Shown: piece after piece, positions 43,618 through 51,905 of the stretch | How positions within the stretch are numbered: the first letter of the stretch is position 1 | Layout: every line of letters begins with the position of its first letter | Origin: Bacteroidales bacterium | Lineage (GTDB): Bacteria; Bacteroidota; Bacteroidia; Bacteroidales; UBA932 | Assembly (NCBI GenBank): GCA_017651225.1 | Contig: JAGCDF010000008.1 | Span: forward strand, 1-64,000 | DNA length: 64,000 nucleotides | Direction: 5' to 3' | Notes under the pieces: generated by a model | The model's input: the letters and a program-made list of their open reading frames with translations, nothing else | Told to the model about the DNA's origin: nothing | Databases searched by the model: none | Made by a program: the position numbers and the translations under genes

Positions 43618-44483
43618 AACGTCTTTTCCTAGTCCCCCTGGTTATCCTGGCGGCCTGCCAGTCCAAACCCGCCATCGACGTGCAGGCGCACCGCGGCGGC
43701 GCGGGCCTGATGCCCGAGAATACCATCCCCGCGATGCAAAATGCCCTCGACCTGGGCGTGAACACCCTCGAGTTCGACCTGCATCTCTCGCAGGACGGGC
43801 AGGTGGTGGTCTCGCACGACAACCACTTCCATCCGCGCTATTCGACGCGCCCCGACGGCACGCTGATCCAGGAGGAAGATCCGAAGGAATACCTCTACAC
43901 GATGCCCTACGACAGCATCGCGAAATACGACGTGGGGCAGCGCTTCGTGGAGCGCTGGCCCGGCCAGGTGAAGATGGCCGTCAGCAAGCCGCTGGCGTCC
44001 GAGCTGATCGATTTCGCCGAAGGCTACGCCAAGACGCCGGTGAACTACAACATCGAGATCAAGTCCTGGCCCGGTGAAGGGGAGGGGACGCTCTGGCCCG
44101 AGTACCATGTCTTCTGCGACACCTGCGTGCCGCTGCTGCTCTCCAAGAACCTGGGCAGCCGCCTGATCGTCCAGTGCTTCGACACGCGCGCGCTGAACTA
44201 CATGCACGCGACGTGGCCGGAGCTCACGCTCTCCTACTTGACGGAGGACTACGACGGCGGCGACATCGAGGCGCTGCTGCAGAACCTGGATTTCATCCCG
44301 CGGTGGTGGAGCCCGGAGTCCAGCGTCGTGACGCCGGAGAACGTGGCCTGGTGCCACGCGCACGGCATCGGCGTCGTCCCCTGGACGGTGGACGACCCGG
44401 CCGAGATGCGGCGCCTGGTCGACTGCGGCGTCGAGGCCATCATCTCCAATTATCCCGATGTCCTGATTCAAACCGTCAGATAG
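43614..44483 (+). CDS. Glycerophosphodiester phosphodiesterase, lipoprotein
   Basis: 289 residues. Lipobox ILAAC with Cys15 and then the GDPD core: HRGGAGLMPENTIPAMQNALDLGVNTLEFDLHLSQDGQVVVSHD, with the acid-base His pair and the metal-binding Glu/Asp. C-terminal strand EAIISNYPDVL. It releases glycerol-3-phosphate from deacylated phospholipid head groups; the lipid anchor places it in the periplasm or on the surface, so its product can be imported by the GlpT-like transporter encoded next. Overlaps glpC by four bases; functionally a GlpQ. Confidence 0.88.
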   Translation: MKRLFLVPLVILAACQSKPAIDVQAHRGGAGLMPENTIPAMQNALDLGVNTLEFDLHLSQDGQVVVSHDNHFHPRYSTRPDGTLIQEEDPKEYLYTMPYDSIAKYDVGQRFVERWPGQVKMAVSKPLASELIDFAEGYAKTPVNYNIEIKSWPGEGEGTLWPEYHVFCDTCVPLLLSKNLGSRLIVQCFDTRALNYMHATWPELTLSYLTEDYDGGDIEALLQNLDFIPRWWSPESSVVTPENVAWCHAHGIGVVPWTVDDPAEMRRLVDCGVEAIISNYPDVLIQTVR

Positions 44484-44484
44484 T

Positions 44485-45855
44485 ATGCTCCCGTTCCTCA
44501 AGCAGCCGGCCTACAAGCCGGCCGAAACCGGCCCCGAGGCCGATGCCAAGTACAAGCGGCTGCGCCTGCAGGTCTTCCTGGGCGCCTTCATCGGCTACGC
44601 CGGATTCTACCTGGTCCGCAAGAACCTCTCGATGGCCATCCCGGCCATGGCGCCGCTCGGCTTCGAGAAGACGGAGCTGGGCTTCGTGCTGGGCCTGAAC
44701 GCCGCGGCCTACGCCCTGTCCAAGTTCCTGATGGGCAGCGTGTCCGACCGCTCCAACGCGCGGGTATTCCTGCCCCTGGGGCTCATCCTGACGGCCATTT
44801 CGATGTGCTTCATGATCGTCCCGATCCAGTGGATCGGCGCGGAGCACAAGGCCCTCGCCATCGTGGTGATGGGCGTGCTGAACTGCCTCGTGGGCTGGTT
44901 CAACGGCATGGGCTGGCCGCCCTGCGGCCGCGTGATGACGCACTGGTTCTCGCCGGGCGAGCGCGGCACGATGATGAGCATCTGGAATTGCGCGCACAAC
45001 GTGGGCGGCGCCCTGGTGGGGCCGATGGCCACGTACGGCGCCGCCTGGTTCGGCAGCTGGTTCTACGGTTCGCATGAGGAGCTGTACTTCCTGATCGGTA
45101 CCTTCGCCTTCCCGGCCGCGGTCGCGCTCTTCATCGCGCTGCTCGCCTACGTGCTCCTGCGCGACACGCCGCAGTCCTGCGGCCTGCCGTCCGTGGAGTC
45201 CTGGCGCAACGATTATCCGAAGAATTATTCCGAGAAGCACGAGGAGACGCTCTCCACGAAGGAGATTCTCTTCCAGCACGTGCTCAACAACCGTTTCCTG
45301 TGGTTCATCGCCCTGTCGAACGCCTTTGTGTACATGGTGCGCTACGGCTGCCTGGACTGGGCGCCGACCATCCTGACGGAGAAGGGGATCGACCTCAAGA
45401 GTGCCGGCTGGGCCTATTTCGCCTATGAGTTCGCGGCCATTCCGGGCACGCTCCTCTGCGGCTGGCTCTCCGACAAGCTTTTCCACGGCCGCCGGGCCAT
45501 GCCCACGATGCTCTTCATGGCGCTGGTGCTGGTGTTCATCGTGCTGTACTGGCTCAATCTGGACAATCTCACCATCGTGATCATCAGCCTGATCGGCATC
45601 GGGTTCTTTATTTACGGGCCGGTGATGCTGATCGGCGTGCAGGCGCTCGACCTGGCGCCGAAGAACGCCGCCGGCACGGCCGCCGGCCTGACCGGCTTCT
45701 TCGGCTATTTCCTGGGGACCTTCATCCTCGCCAACACCGTCATCGGCTGGGTCGCGCAGACCGCAGGCTGGAGCGTGACCTTCATCCTGCTCATCGCCGC
45801 CTGCATCCTCGCCATCGTTTTCATGGGCCTGACGCTCAAACAGGAGAAGCGGTAA
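44485..45855 (+). CDS. glpT: Glycerol-3-phosphate transporter (MFS, organophosphate:Pi antiporter)
   Basis: 456 residues, twelve predicted helices. Opening LQVFLGAFIGYAGFYLVRKNLSMAIPAM contains the R-K signature of the organophosphate antiporters (Arg close to the substrate in helix 1), with GSVSDRSNARVFLPLGLI between helices 2-3 and NGMGWPPCGRVMTHWFSPGERG in the middle. It exchanges internal phosphate for glycerol-3-phosphate. It is the last gene of the operon starting at glpA; a one-base gap separates it from the phosphodiesterase. Confidence 0.9.
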   Translation: MLPFLKQPAYKPAETGPEADAKYKRLRLQVFLGAFIGYAGFYLVRKNLSMAIPAMAPLGFEKTELGFVLGLNAAAYALSKFLMGSVSDRSNARVFLPLGLILTAISMCFMIVPIQWIGAEHKALAIVVMGVLNCLVGWFNGMGWPPCGRVMTHWFSPGERGTMMSIWNCAHNVGGALVGPMATYGAAWFGSWFYGSHEELYFLIGTFAFPAAVALFIALLAYVLLRDTPQSCGLPSVESWRNDYPKNYSEKHEETLSTKEILFQHVLNNRFLWFIALSNAFVYMVRYGCLDWAPTILTEKGIDLKSAGWAYFAYEFAAIPGTLLCGWLSDKLFHGRRAMPTMLFMALVLVFIVLYWLNLDNLTIVIISLIGIGFFIYGPVMLIGVQALDLAPKNAAGTAAGLTGFFGYFLGTFILANTVIGWVAQTAGWSVTFILLIAACILAIVFMGLTLKQEKR

Positions 45856-45857
45856 CA

Positions 45858-45877
45858 CCGCCCTCCACAACGCCAAC
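45858..45877 (+). repeat. 20-nt dispersed repeat, copy 2
   Basis: Exact copy of 36241-36260, just after the glpT stop, followed by CGGCAAGCCTTTTTT. Probably a fragment of the family that flanks the 36-38 kb cassette. Confidence 0.6.
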
Positions 45878-45902
45878 GCACGGCAAGCCTTTTTTCTATG
45901 GG

Positions 45903-47261
45903 CTAGAAGATGTAGTTCAGGCCGATCCTCATGCCGATACCGGAACCGTCATTGTTCTTCCAGCCGAAACGATATCCGTCAAAGAAGGATTTGCCGAACT
46001 CGAAGGCAATGTTGAAATTCTGGTTCATGATGACGTGCAGGCCGAGACCGGCGCTCGTGTGGAGCCCGTCCGTGCGGCCGGTGTAGAAGTCGGAGGCGAA
46101 GTAATCCTTGCCGCCCGCGGAAGCGACCGGGAAGTCTTTCAGATCCTGGCCCAGCCCCTTCATCTGCTCCAGCCGGTAAGGCACCACGACCATGCCCATA
46201 TCGAAGAACGGGTTCAGGGCGATGGCCCAGTTCTGGTTGATCCAACGGAACTTGGCCAGGGTGCAACGGAATTCGAAATTGGCCCAGAGGTAGCTGTTGC
46301 CCTGCAGACGGTTCGCTACCGTACCGCGGAACGTGCTGTAGGAGCCCAGGCCGTCGGTAATGACGTTCTTGCGGTTGACCGGCTGGATGGTCTGCAGCGA
46401 ATAGAAGGGCGCATTGCCGGCGAGTAAGCCCTGGAAGACCAGGTGCGCACCGAACACGACGCGGTCGCCCAGCGGAAAGAACTGGCGGAAGTGGATGGCC
46501 AGCTTGAGGTAGTCGTTGCGGTAAGTACGCTTGCCGTTCAGGAAGTCCGGCGAGCCGAACAGGAAGGCCTCGATGTTGGTACCGCGCGTGGGGTTGTTCT
46601 CATGGTCGCGCGTGTCGAAGACAACGCCGAGCTTGATGTCAAGATGATTGCCGCCATAGGCTTCCTCCACCGGGATGATGCCGTAGTTGACATAGAGGTC
46701 GTAGAGGGAATAGTCGCTGTTGATATCCAGGCTCTTGTTGACGGCGTGCCCCGTCTTGTAGCTGTTGAAGGCGATGCCGGCGACCCAGCCCCAATGGCCG
46801 GAGCCGATCCGGCCCTGCGCCGTGAGCTCGAAGCGGAGGTCATCGCGCCGCATCAGGTAGAAACCGTGGCCGTCCACGATCTTGTTCAGGTCCGGGACGA
46901 ACAGGGCGGCGGCGCCGTTGAAGCCGTAGAAGTTGGTCGTCTTGTTGCCCAGATACGTCAGGTCGGCGGAAACGCGCAGACCCCGGATCAGGGACTTGCT
47001 GTCGAAATAGGCGTGGAGCACCGAGTTGCCCTTGGTGTAGCGGGAGGCCTCCACGTTGATCTTCCAAAGATAATCGGGATAGACGGTACCGTCTCCGTAT
47101 TGATAGATGTCCAACAGGGCGCCATACTGGAAGCCGAGGTCGGAAGAGTAGCTGACCGCGGGCAGCGGGCCGAAGTTGAGACCGGTTTTCCTGATTTCTT
47201 CCTGAGCGGAAGCGGAGCAGACAGCTGCGAGGAGCAGCGCGAGCGAGATCAGTCTTTTCAT
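45903..47261 (-). CDS. Omp85-like (bacterial surface antigen) outer-membrane barrel
   Basis: 452 residues with signal peptide MKRLISLALLLAAVCSASAQ. The Omp85/BamA-TamA barrel signatures are visible: LGVVFDTRDHENNPTRGTNIEAFLFG, SYSTFRGTVANRLQGNSYLWANFEFRCTLAKF, and the terminal IGMRIGLNYIF. No POTRA domain precedes the barrel, so it is a short patatin-adjacent type rather than BamA. Its position between the glp operon and glpK, divergent from glpK, suggests co-regulation, perhaps as the outer-membrane entry for glycerol compounds; that is inference. Confidence 0.75.
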   Translation of the reverse strand: MKRLISLALLLAAVCSASAQEEIRKTGLNFGPLPAVSYSSDLGFQYGALLDIYQYGDGTVYPDYLWKINVEASRYTKGNSVLHAYFDSKSLIRGLRVSADLTYLGNKTTNFYGFNGAAALFVPDLNKIVDGHGFYLMRRDDLRFELTAQGRIGSGHWGWVAGIAFNSYKTGHAVNKSLDINSDYSLYDLYVNYGIIPVEEAYGGNHLDIKLGVVFDTRDHENNPTRGTNIEAFLFGSPDFLNGKRTYRNDYLKLAIHFRQFFPLGDRVVFGAHLVFQGLLAGNAPFYSLQTIQPVNRKNVITDGLGSYSTFRGTVANRLQGNSYLWANFEFRCTLAKFRWINQNWAIALNPFFDMGMVVVPYRLEQMKGLGQDLKDFPVASAGGKDYFASDFYTGRTDGLHTSAGLGLHVIMNQNFNIAFEFGKSFFDGYRFGWKNNDGSGIGMRIGLNYIF

Positions 47262-47286
47262 TGCAAATAATGATGGTTAACTCGGA

Positions 47287-47294
47287 CAAAGATA
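47287..47294 (-). promoter_or_regulatory. -7 box (TATCTTTG) for the Omp85-like gene
   Basis: Perfect TAnnTTTG on the minus strand, 25 bases before ATG 47261. Confidence 0.55.
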
Positions 47295-47326
47295 GCAAAT
47301 AATTCCTTTTCCTCCGTTTTTGTTGT

Positions 47327-47334
47327 TATCTTTG
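47327..47334 (+). promoter_or_regulatory. -7 box (TATCTTTG) for glpK-glpF
   Basis: Perfect TAnnTTTG, 29 bases before ATG 47364. Confidence 0.55.
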
Positions 47335-47363
47335 TATGACTGATAACCTTTACCTACGATATC

Positions 47364-48842
<1,479 letters not shown>

Positions 48843-48853
48843 TCCTTTAGACT

Positions 48854-49591
48854 ATGCAACAATACATCTTCGAATTCATCGGCACGCTCGTGCTCATACT
48901 GCTCGGCGACGGCGTCTGCGCCGCCTCCTCCCTCAACCATTCCAAGGCGAAAGGCGCCGGCTGGGTGGTCATCACCCTCGGCTGGGGCTTCGCCGTGATG
49001 ATCGGCGTACTCATCGCCGGACCGGTGTCCGGCGCGCACCTCAATCCCGTCGTCACCCTGGGCCTCGCCCTCGCGGGCACCTTCCCCTGGGCTTCCGTCG
49101 CCGGCTACATCGTCGCCCAGATGCTGGGCGGCTTCGCGGGCGCCGTGCTCGTGTGGGTATTCTATAAAGATCATTACAAGGCCACGGCCGACCAGCCGGA
49201 CACCATCCTCGGCACCTTCTGCACGATGCCGGCCATCGCCAACAACTGGCGCAACTTCCTCTGCGAGGTCATCGCCTCCTGCCTGCTGGTGTTCGTCATC
49301 CTGGCGCTTGGCACGAACGGCAACGCCTTCTCCGTCGCGGGCGTGAACGCCTCCACGGGTTCGATCGGCTCCCTCCCCGTCACCTGCCTGATTATGTCGA
49401 TCGGCATGTCGCTGGGCGGCGCCACGGGCTACGCCATCAACCCGGCGCGCGACCTCGCCCCGCGCTGCGCCCACGCGGTGCTGCCCATCGCGGGCAAGCG
49501 CGACAGCGGCTGGAGCTACAGCTGGATTCCCGTCGCCGGCCCGGTTGTCGGCGCCGCCCTCGCCGCCGGCCTCTTCCTGCTGGTCTTTTAG
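48854..49591 (+). CDS. glpF: Glycerol uptake facilitator (aquaglyceroporin)
   Basis: 245 residues. Six helices and the two half-helix motifs: first GAHLNPVVTLG (NPV instead of the usual NPA) and second YAINPARDLAPR (NPA with Asp next to Arg, typical of glycerol facilitators). It lets glycerol diffuse across the inner membrane for trapping by GlpK. Acidic-free N terminus MQQYIFEFIGTLVLILLGDGVCAAS is a typical MIP start. It ends the glpKF operon; a terminator hairpin follows about 100 nt later. Confidence 0.92.
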   Translation: MQQYIFEFIGTLVLILLGDGVCAASSLNHSKAKGAGWVVITLGWGFAVMIGVLIAGPVSGAHLNPVVTLGLALAGTFPWASVAGYIVAQMLGGFAGAVLVWVFYKDHYKATADQPDTILGTFCTMPAIANNWRNFLCEVIASCLLVFVILALGTNGNAFSVAGVNASTGSIGSLPVTCLIMSIGMSLGGATGYAINPARDLAPRCAHAVLPIAGKRDSGWSYSWIPVAGPVVGAALAAGLFLLVF

Positions 49592-49692
49592 GTCGGTATC
49601 CTGAGCCTGCCGAAGGATCTTCGTCATCCCGGGCGGATCCTGAGATTGTCGAAGGATGACCCGGGATCTCGGCGCCGAAAATGACGTTAATT
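49592..49692. repeat. REP-like cluster after glpF
   Basis: Two units ATCCTGAGNNTGNCGAAGGAT (49599-49618 and 49637-49656) in direct order, the second inside GTCATCCCGGG (49623-49633) and CCCGGGATCTC (49660-49670). The ends match the REP-like copies at 36 and 38.6 kb (GTCATCCC...GGGATCTC). The inner sequence resembles a motif (CTTCGACAGGCTCAGGAT) that I recall from intergenic repeats in many environmental genomes. Confidence 0.65.
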
Positions 49693-49735
49693 GGCGCCGA
49701 CCCTGCTTTCAAAACCAGGGTCGGCGCCGTTTTTG
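49693..49735 (+). terminator. Strong hairpin terminator after glpF
   Basis: GGCGCCGACCCTG (49693-49705), loop CTTTCAAAAC, CAGGGTCGGCGCC (49716-49728), then GTTTTT. 13 perfect pairs. Its trailing TTTTTGGCCCTTTTCGGGTCC recurs in altered form after the terminator at 50627. Confidence 0.75.
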
Positions 49736-49842
49736 GCCCTTTTCGGGTCCGTGGTACAAGTTTTACTGTCCTGACGGGACGCATTTCGGGGAAATGTGTG
49801 TTTATAGGGCAGAAACGAATTATGGAATGAATCAGGAAGTGA
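49736..49842. other. Non-coding lower-GC stretch
   Basis: No gene with convincing support. Part of the 49592-50109 gap; base composition is visibly more AT-rich than either side. Confidence 0.4.
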
Positions 49843-49950
49843 GTGTATAGAGAACTGGACGAGCAGGCGCTGGCCAGGTGCTGCTCGCAGCGGGACAGAA
49901 TGGCGGAGGATGAACTGTATAGAAGATGCCTGGTCGAAGCGTTTCTTTGA
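49843..49950 (+). pseudogene. N-terminal remnant of an ECF sigma factor
   Basis: Frame from GTG 49843 to TGA 49950 reads VYRELDEQALARCCSQRDRM then AEDELYRRCLVEAFL. This is the start of a Bacteroidetes ECF sigma-70 (usually LVERC..GDR.AQEELYRRY), but translation stops after 35 residues and no region-2 or region-4 sequence follows in any frame I can read. I infer a decayed gene. Confidence 0.45.
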
Positions 49951-50092
49951 GCATTTCGAAAAAAGGGAGGAGTTCGAGGTGGTGGAAATGGTGGAGGGGA
50001 AGAAGGTTCGGCACGACCTGGTCGTATGCACCTACCACATTGATGATACATTGATCGACCTCTGGCGCGAAGGTCAGAATAAAATCTATTAA
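49910..50092 (+). CDS. Hypothetical small protein, 60 residues
   Basis: Frame MNCIEDAWSKRFFEHFEKREEFEVV and ending IDDTLIDLWREGQNKIY; charged, soluble-looking and balanced. It overlaps the sigma remnant's end in a different frame, so it may be the shifted continuation of a damaged gene rather than a true protein. The lipoprotein gene starts 17 nt later. Low confidence; no family recognised. Confidence 0.35.
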   Translation: MNCIEDAWSKRFFEHFEKREEFEVVEMVEGKKVRHDLVVCTYHIDDTLIDLWREGQNKIY

Positions 50093-50109
50093 CTGAAATA
50101 CAGAACATT

Positions 50110-50595
50110 ATGAGAAGAATTGTATTAATGTTGCTTGTCCTGTCATGTTGTGCAGGATGCGGCATGATCGGAGTGTCCCGCAACAAGGATTTCACACATA
50201 CGGGCTGCTCCACCGGGACAAAGGCCGATGTGGAGGACACACCGTTTGACGAGGTCACATCCCTGCTGACCCTGCAATACGTTGACGGTGACTTGCTGGT
50301 GACCCGCACGAACGCATGGATGAATTGTTCCATCAAGGAATACGGACTTGCCTGCGATGTCACCATCGAGGGGAATGTCATCCATTACAACGTCTATGAA
50401 AAAGATGGTCCGAGTGCAGACTGCATCTGCAGGGTAGAGAAAATGTCCTCGACAGTGACCGGCCTTCAGACCGGGCAGGAATACACTTTCGACTATAGCT
50501 GCTCCCACGATTTTGCTCCGTTTACCTTCACCTTCGAAAACGGGCTCAACCTGGTCAGGGACTTAACGGACGAAGAGTATTACATGCCCTTTTGA
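50110..50595 (+). CDS. Hypothetical lipoprotein
   Basis: 161 residues. Lipobox SCCAGC with Cys17 at MRRIVLMLLVLSCCAGCGM, then NKDFTHTGCSTGTKADVEDTPF. The body is beta-rich with five cysteines (GCS, WMNC, LAC, ADCICR) that could pair, and ends DEEYYMPF. No family recognised; I see no TAnnTTTG box near the start. Flanked on both sides by strong hairpins (49693 and 50627). Codon use is less GC-rich than in the core genes, suggesting recent acquisition. Confidence 0.65.
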   Translation: MRRIVLMLLVLSCCAGCGMIGVSRNKDFTHTGCSTGTKADVEDTPFDEVTSLLTLQYVDGDLLVTRTNAWMNCSIKEYGLACDVTIEGNVIHYNVYEKDGPSADCICRVEKMSSTVTGLQTGQEYTFDYSCSHDFAPFTFTFENGLNLVRDLTDEEYYMPF

Positions 50596-50626
50596 TTAGG
50601 CGGCTGGCACCGATAATGGCGTTTTT

Positions 50627-50668
50627 CGATGCGACCCCTGGCTGAGCAGCCGGGGGTCGCATCGCTTT
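50627..50668 (+). terminator. Strong hairpin terminator after the lipoprotein
   Basis: CGATGCGACCCC (50627-50638) with GGGGTCGCATCG (50653-50664); inner bases extend the stem around a GAGC loop, then CTTTT. The tail GGTCCTTTTCGAGTC resembles the tail of the terminator at 49693. Confidence 0.75.
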
Positions 50669-50744
50669 TGGTCCTTTTCGAGTCTAGAGGAAATTCTGGG
50701 GGGAAAAGATAGAAAACTGGATTGGATTTGTCGCCTTTTTTGAC

Positions 50745-50752
50745 TACTTTTG
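50745..50752 (+). promoter_or_regulatory. -7 box (TACTTTTG) for the HNH gene
   Basis: Perfect TAnnTTTG 19 bases before ATG 50772; a TTTG at 50727-50730 may serve as the -33 element. An AAGGAGAG ribosome site follows. Confidence 0.5.
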
Positions 50753-50771
50753 AAATAAAGGAGAGAGCCAA

Positions 50772-51245
50772 ATGAAAAAGTATGATTGGTCAAGAGAAAG
50801 GGTTGAGAAAGCAGTTGCTGAAGCGAATTGCTGGTTTGACTGTCTGGATAAATTGGCAGTCCCTAAGATAGGGGGTAACTACCGGACCCTTAAAGGGAAA
50901 GTGGCTGAGTATAATTTGGATATCTCTCATTTTGATTATCGTTTGGCCAAGACCCGAAATGGGCGACACTATAAACGAAAACTAGTTAATAGATTGCCCG
51001 AGGAGATTTTTAAATATGGTGCTCAGATTAAGACGATGAATCTGAAGCGTGAATATATTCGACGCATATTACATGGTGATGCCCATTGTGAGATTTGTGG
51101 TATCCGGGACTGGAATGGGCGAGAGTTAATGTTTCAGATCCATCATCTTGACGGGAATCATCAGAACCATACTGTGGAGAATTTACAGCTCCTGTGTCCC
51201 AACTGTCATTCCCAAACGGACAACTATTCCAACCGCAAGCGGTAG
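50772..51245 (+). CDS. HNH endonuclease
   Basis: 157 residues. The C-terminal HNH zinc finger is clear: Cys106-x-x-Cys109, His124-His125 in IHHLDGNHQN, Asn137, then Cys142-x-x-Cys145-His146 in LCPNCHSQT. The N-terminal 90 residues are basic (KNLKREYIRRI, RLAKTRNGRHYKRKL) and look like a DNA-binding part. Such free HNH proteins belong to mobile elements, phage defence or homing; which applies is unknown. Base composition is clearly AT-richer than the window average, and it lies next to tRNA-Gln, so transfer is likely. It has a purine-rich ribosome site, uncommon here. Confidence 0.82.
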   Translation: MKKYDWSRERVEKAVAEANCWFDCLDKLAVPKIGGNYRTLKGKVAEYNLDISHFDYRLAKTRNGRHYKRKLVNRLPEEIFKYGAQIKTMNLKREYIRRILHGDAHCEICGIRDWNGRELMFQIHHLDGNHQNHTVENLQLLCPNCHSQTDNYSNRKR

Positions 51246-51246
51246 C

Positions 51247-51257
51247 GATACCTCAAC
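51247..51257 (-). repeat. Inverted copy of the tRNA-Gln 3' end
   Basis: GATACCTCAAC, exact reverse complement of GTTGAGGTATC (51290-51300), which contains the tRNA acceptor strand and discriminator. See findings. Confidence 0.6.
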
Positions 51258-51286
51258 AAAAATGGCCGGCATGATATGTCGGCCAT
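51256..51286 (-). terminator. Terminator downstream of tRNA-Gln
   Basis: On the minus strand ATGGCCG and CGGCCAT pair around an eleven-base loop (ACATATCATGC) and TTTTT follows. Confidence 0.6.
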
Positions 51287-51290
51287 TGCG

Positions 51291-51361
51291 TTGAGGTATC
51301 CGGATTCGAACCAGAACAGGCAGGACCAAAACCTGCAGTGCTACCATTACACCATACCTCA
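51291..51361 (-). tRNA. tRNA-Gln (anticodon TTG)
   Basis: On the minus strand the acceptor arms TGAGGTA and TACCTCA pair over seven bases; D arm GTAATGGTAGC; anticodon stem GCAGG/CCTGC with loop TTTTGGT, hence anticodon TTG; T arm CTGGTTCGAATCCGG. The CCA end is not encoded. A TAnnTTTG box at 51372-51379 is its likely promoter. Confidence 0.95.
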
Positions 51362-51371
51362 ATTCCGGGTG

Positions 51372-51379
51372 CAAAGATA
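51372..51379 (-). promoter_or_regulatory. -7 box (TATCTTTG) for tRNA-Gln
   Basis: Perfect TAnnTTTG on the minus strand ten bases upstream of the tRNA 5' end, squeezed between tadA's stop and the tRNA. Confidence 0.6.
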
Positions 51380-51383
51380 GTAT

Positions 51384-51821
51384 TTATCTTTTGCTTTTGA
51401 AATAATCGGAGACCAGCGTGCCGCATTCTTCCGCGAGCAGGCCGGAGGCGACTTCGGTGCGGGGATGGAGGAGGGAAGGCGAGAAGCGGGAGTAGCCGCG
51501 CCGCGGGTCGGGCGCGGCCCAGACGAGGCGCCCGAGCTGCGCCCAGCAGAGCGCCGCGGCGCACATGGGGCAGGGCTCCACGGTGACGTACAGCGTGCAC
51601 TCGTCGAGGTATTTGCCCGCCAGGGCTTCCGTGGCGGCGGTCAGCGCGATCATCTCGGCGTGGGCCGTGGGATCGTGCAGGCGCTCGGTCATGTTGTGCC
51701 CGCGCGCGATGATGCGTCCGCGGCACACGACGACGGCGCCGATGGGCACTTCGTCTTCCGCCCCGGCCGCCTGCGCCTCGCGCAGGGCCTCTCGCATGTA
51801 TCTTTCGTCGGAATCCATCAT
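51384..51821 (-). CDS. tadA: tRNA-adenosine/nucleoside deaminase
   Basis: 145 residues. Zinc-dependent deaminase motifs His54-Ala-Glu56 (TAHAEMIAL) and Cys84-Pro-Met-Cys87 (VEPCPMCAAA). The tail YSRFSPSLLHPRTEVASGLLAEECG matches the TadA/nucleoside deaminase group. It converts A34 to inosine in tRNA-Arg(ACG); a guanine-deaminase role is possible but less likely. ATG 51821 follows a TAnnTTTG box by four bases (leaderless). tRNA-Gln lies just behind it on the same strand. Confidence 0.85.
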   Translation of the reverse strand: MMDSDERYMREALREAQAAGAEDEVPIGAVVVCRGRIIARGHNMTERLHDPTAHAEMIALTAATEALAGKYLDECTLYVTVEPCPMCAAALCWAQLGRLVWAAPDPRRGYSRFSPSLLHPRTEVASGLLAEECGTLVSDYFKSKR

Positions 51822-51825
51822 GCTG

Positions 51826-51833
51826 CAAAGATA
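51826..51833 (-). promoter_or_regulatory. -7 box (TATCTTTG) for tadA, leaderless spacing
   Basis: Perfect TAnnTTTG four bases before ATG 51821. Confidence 0.6.
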
Positions 51834-51861
51834 CGATCTTTCCGGGAAAGCCGAAAGAAAA

Positions 51862-51888
51862 AGAGCCGCCCCGGGAGGGAGCGGCTCT
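51862..51888 (-). terminator. Terminator after the first SusC/SusD pair
   Basis: On the minus strand AGAGCCGC (51888-51881) pairs with GCGGCTCT (51869-51862), followed by TTTTTCTTT. Confidence 0.75.
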
Positions 51889-51905
51889 TCTTCAAAAGCG
51901 GGGGA

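Noticed and set aside
49656..49850. 64-codon frame MTRDLGAENDVNWRR
   Set aside because: It runs through the terminator hairpin and REP-like unit and has no start signal.
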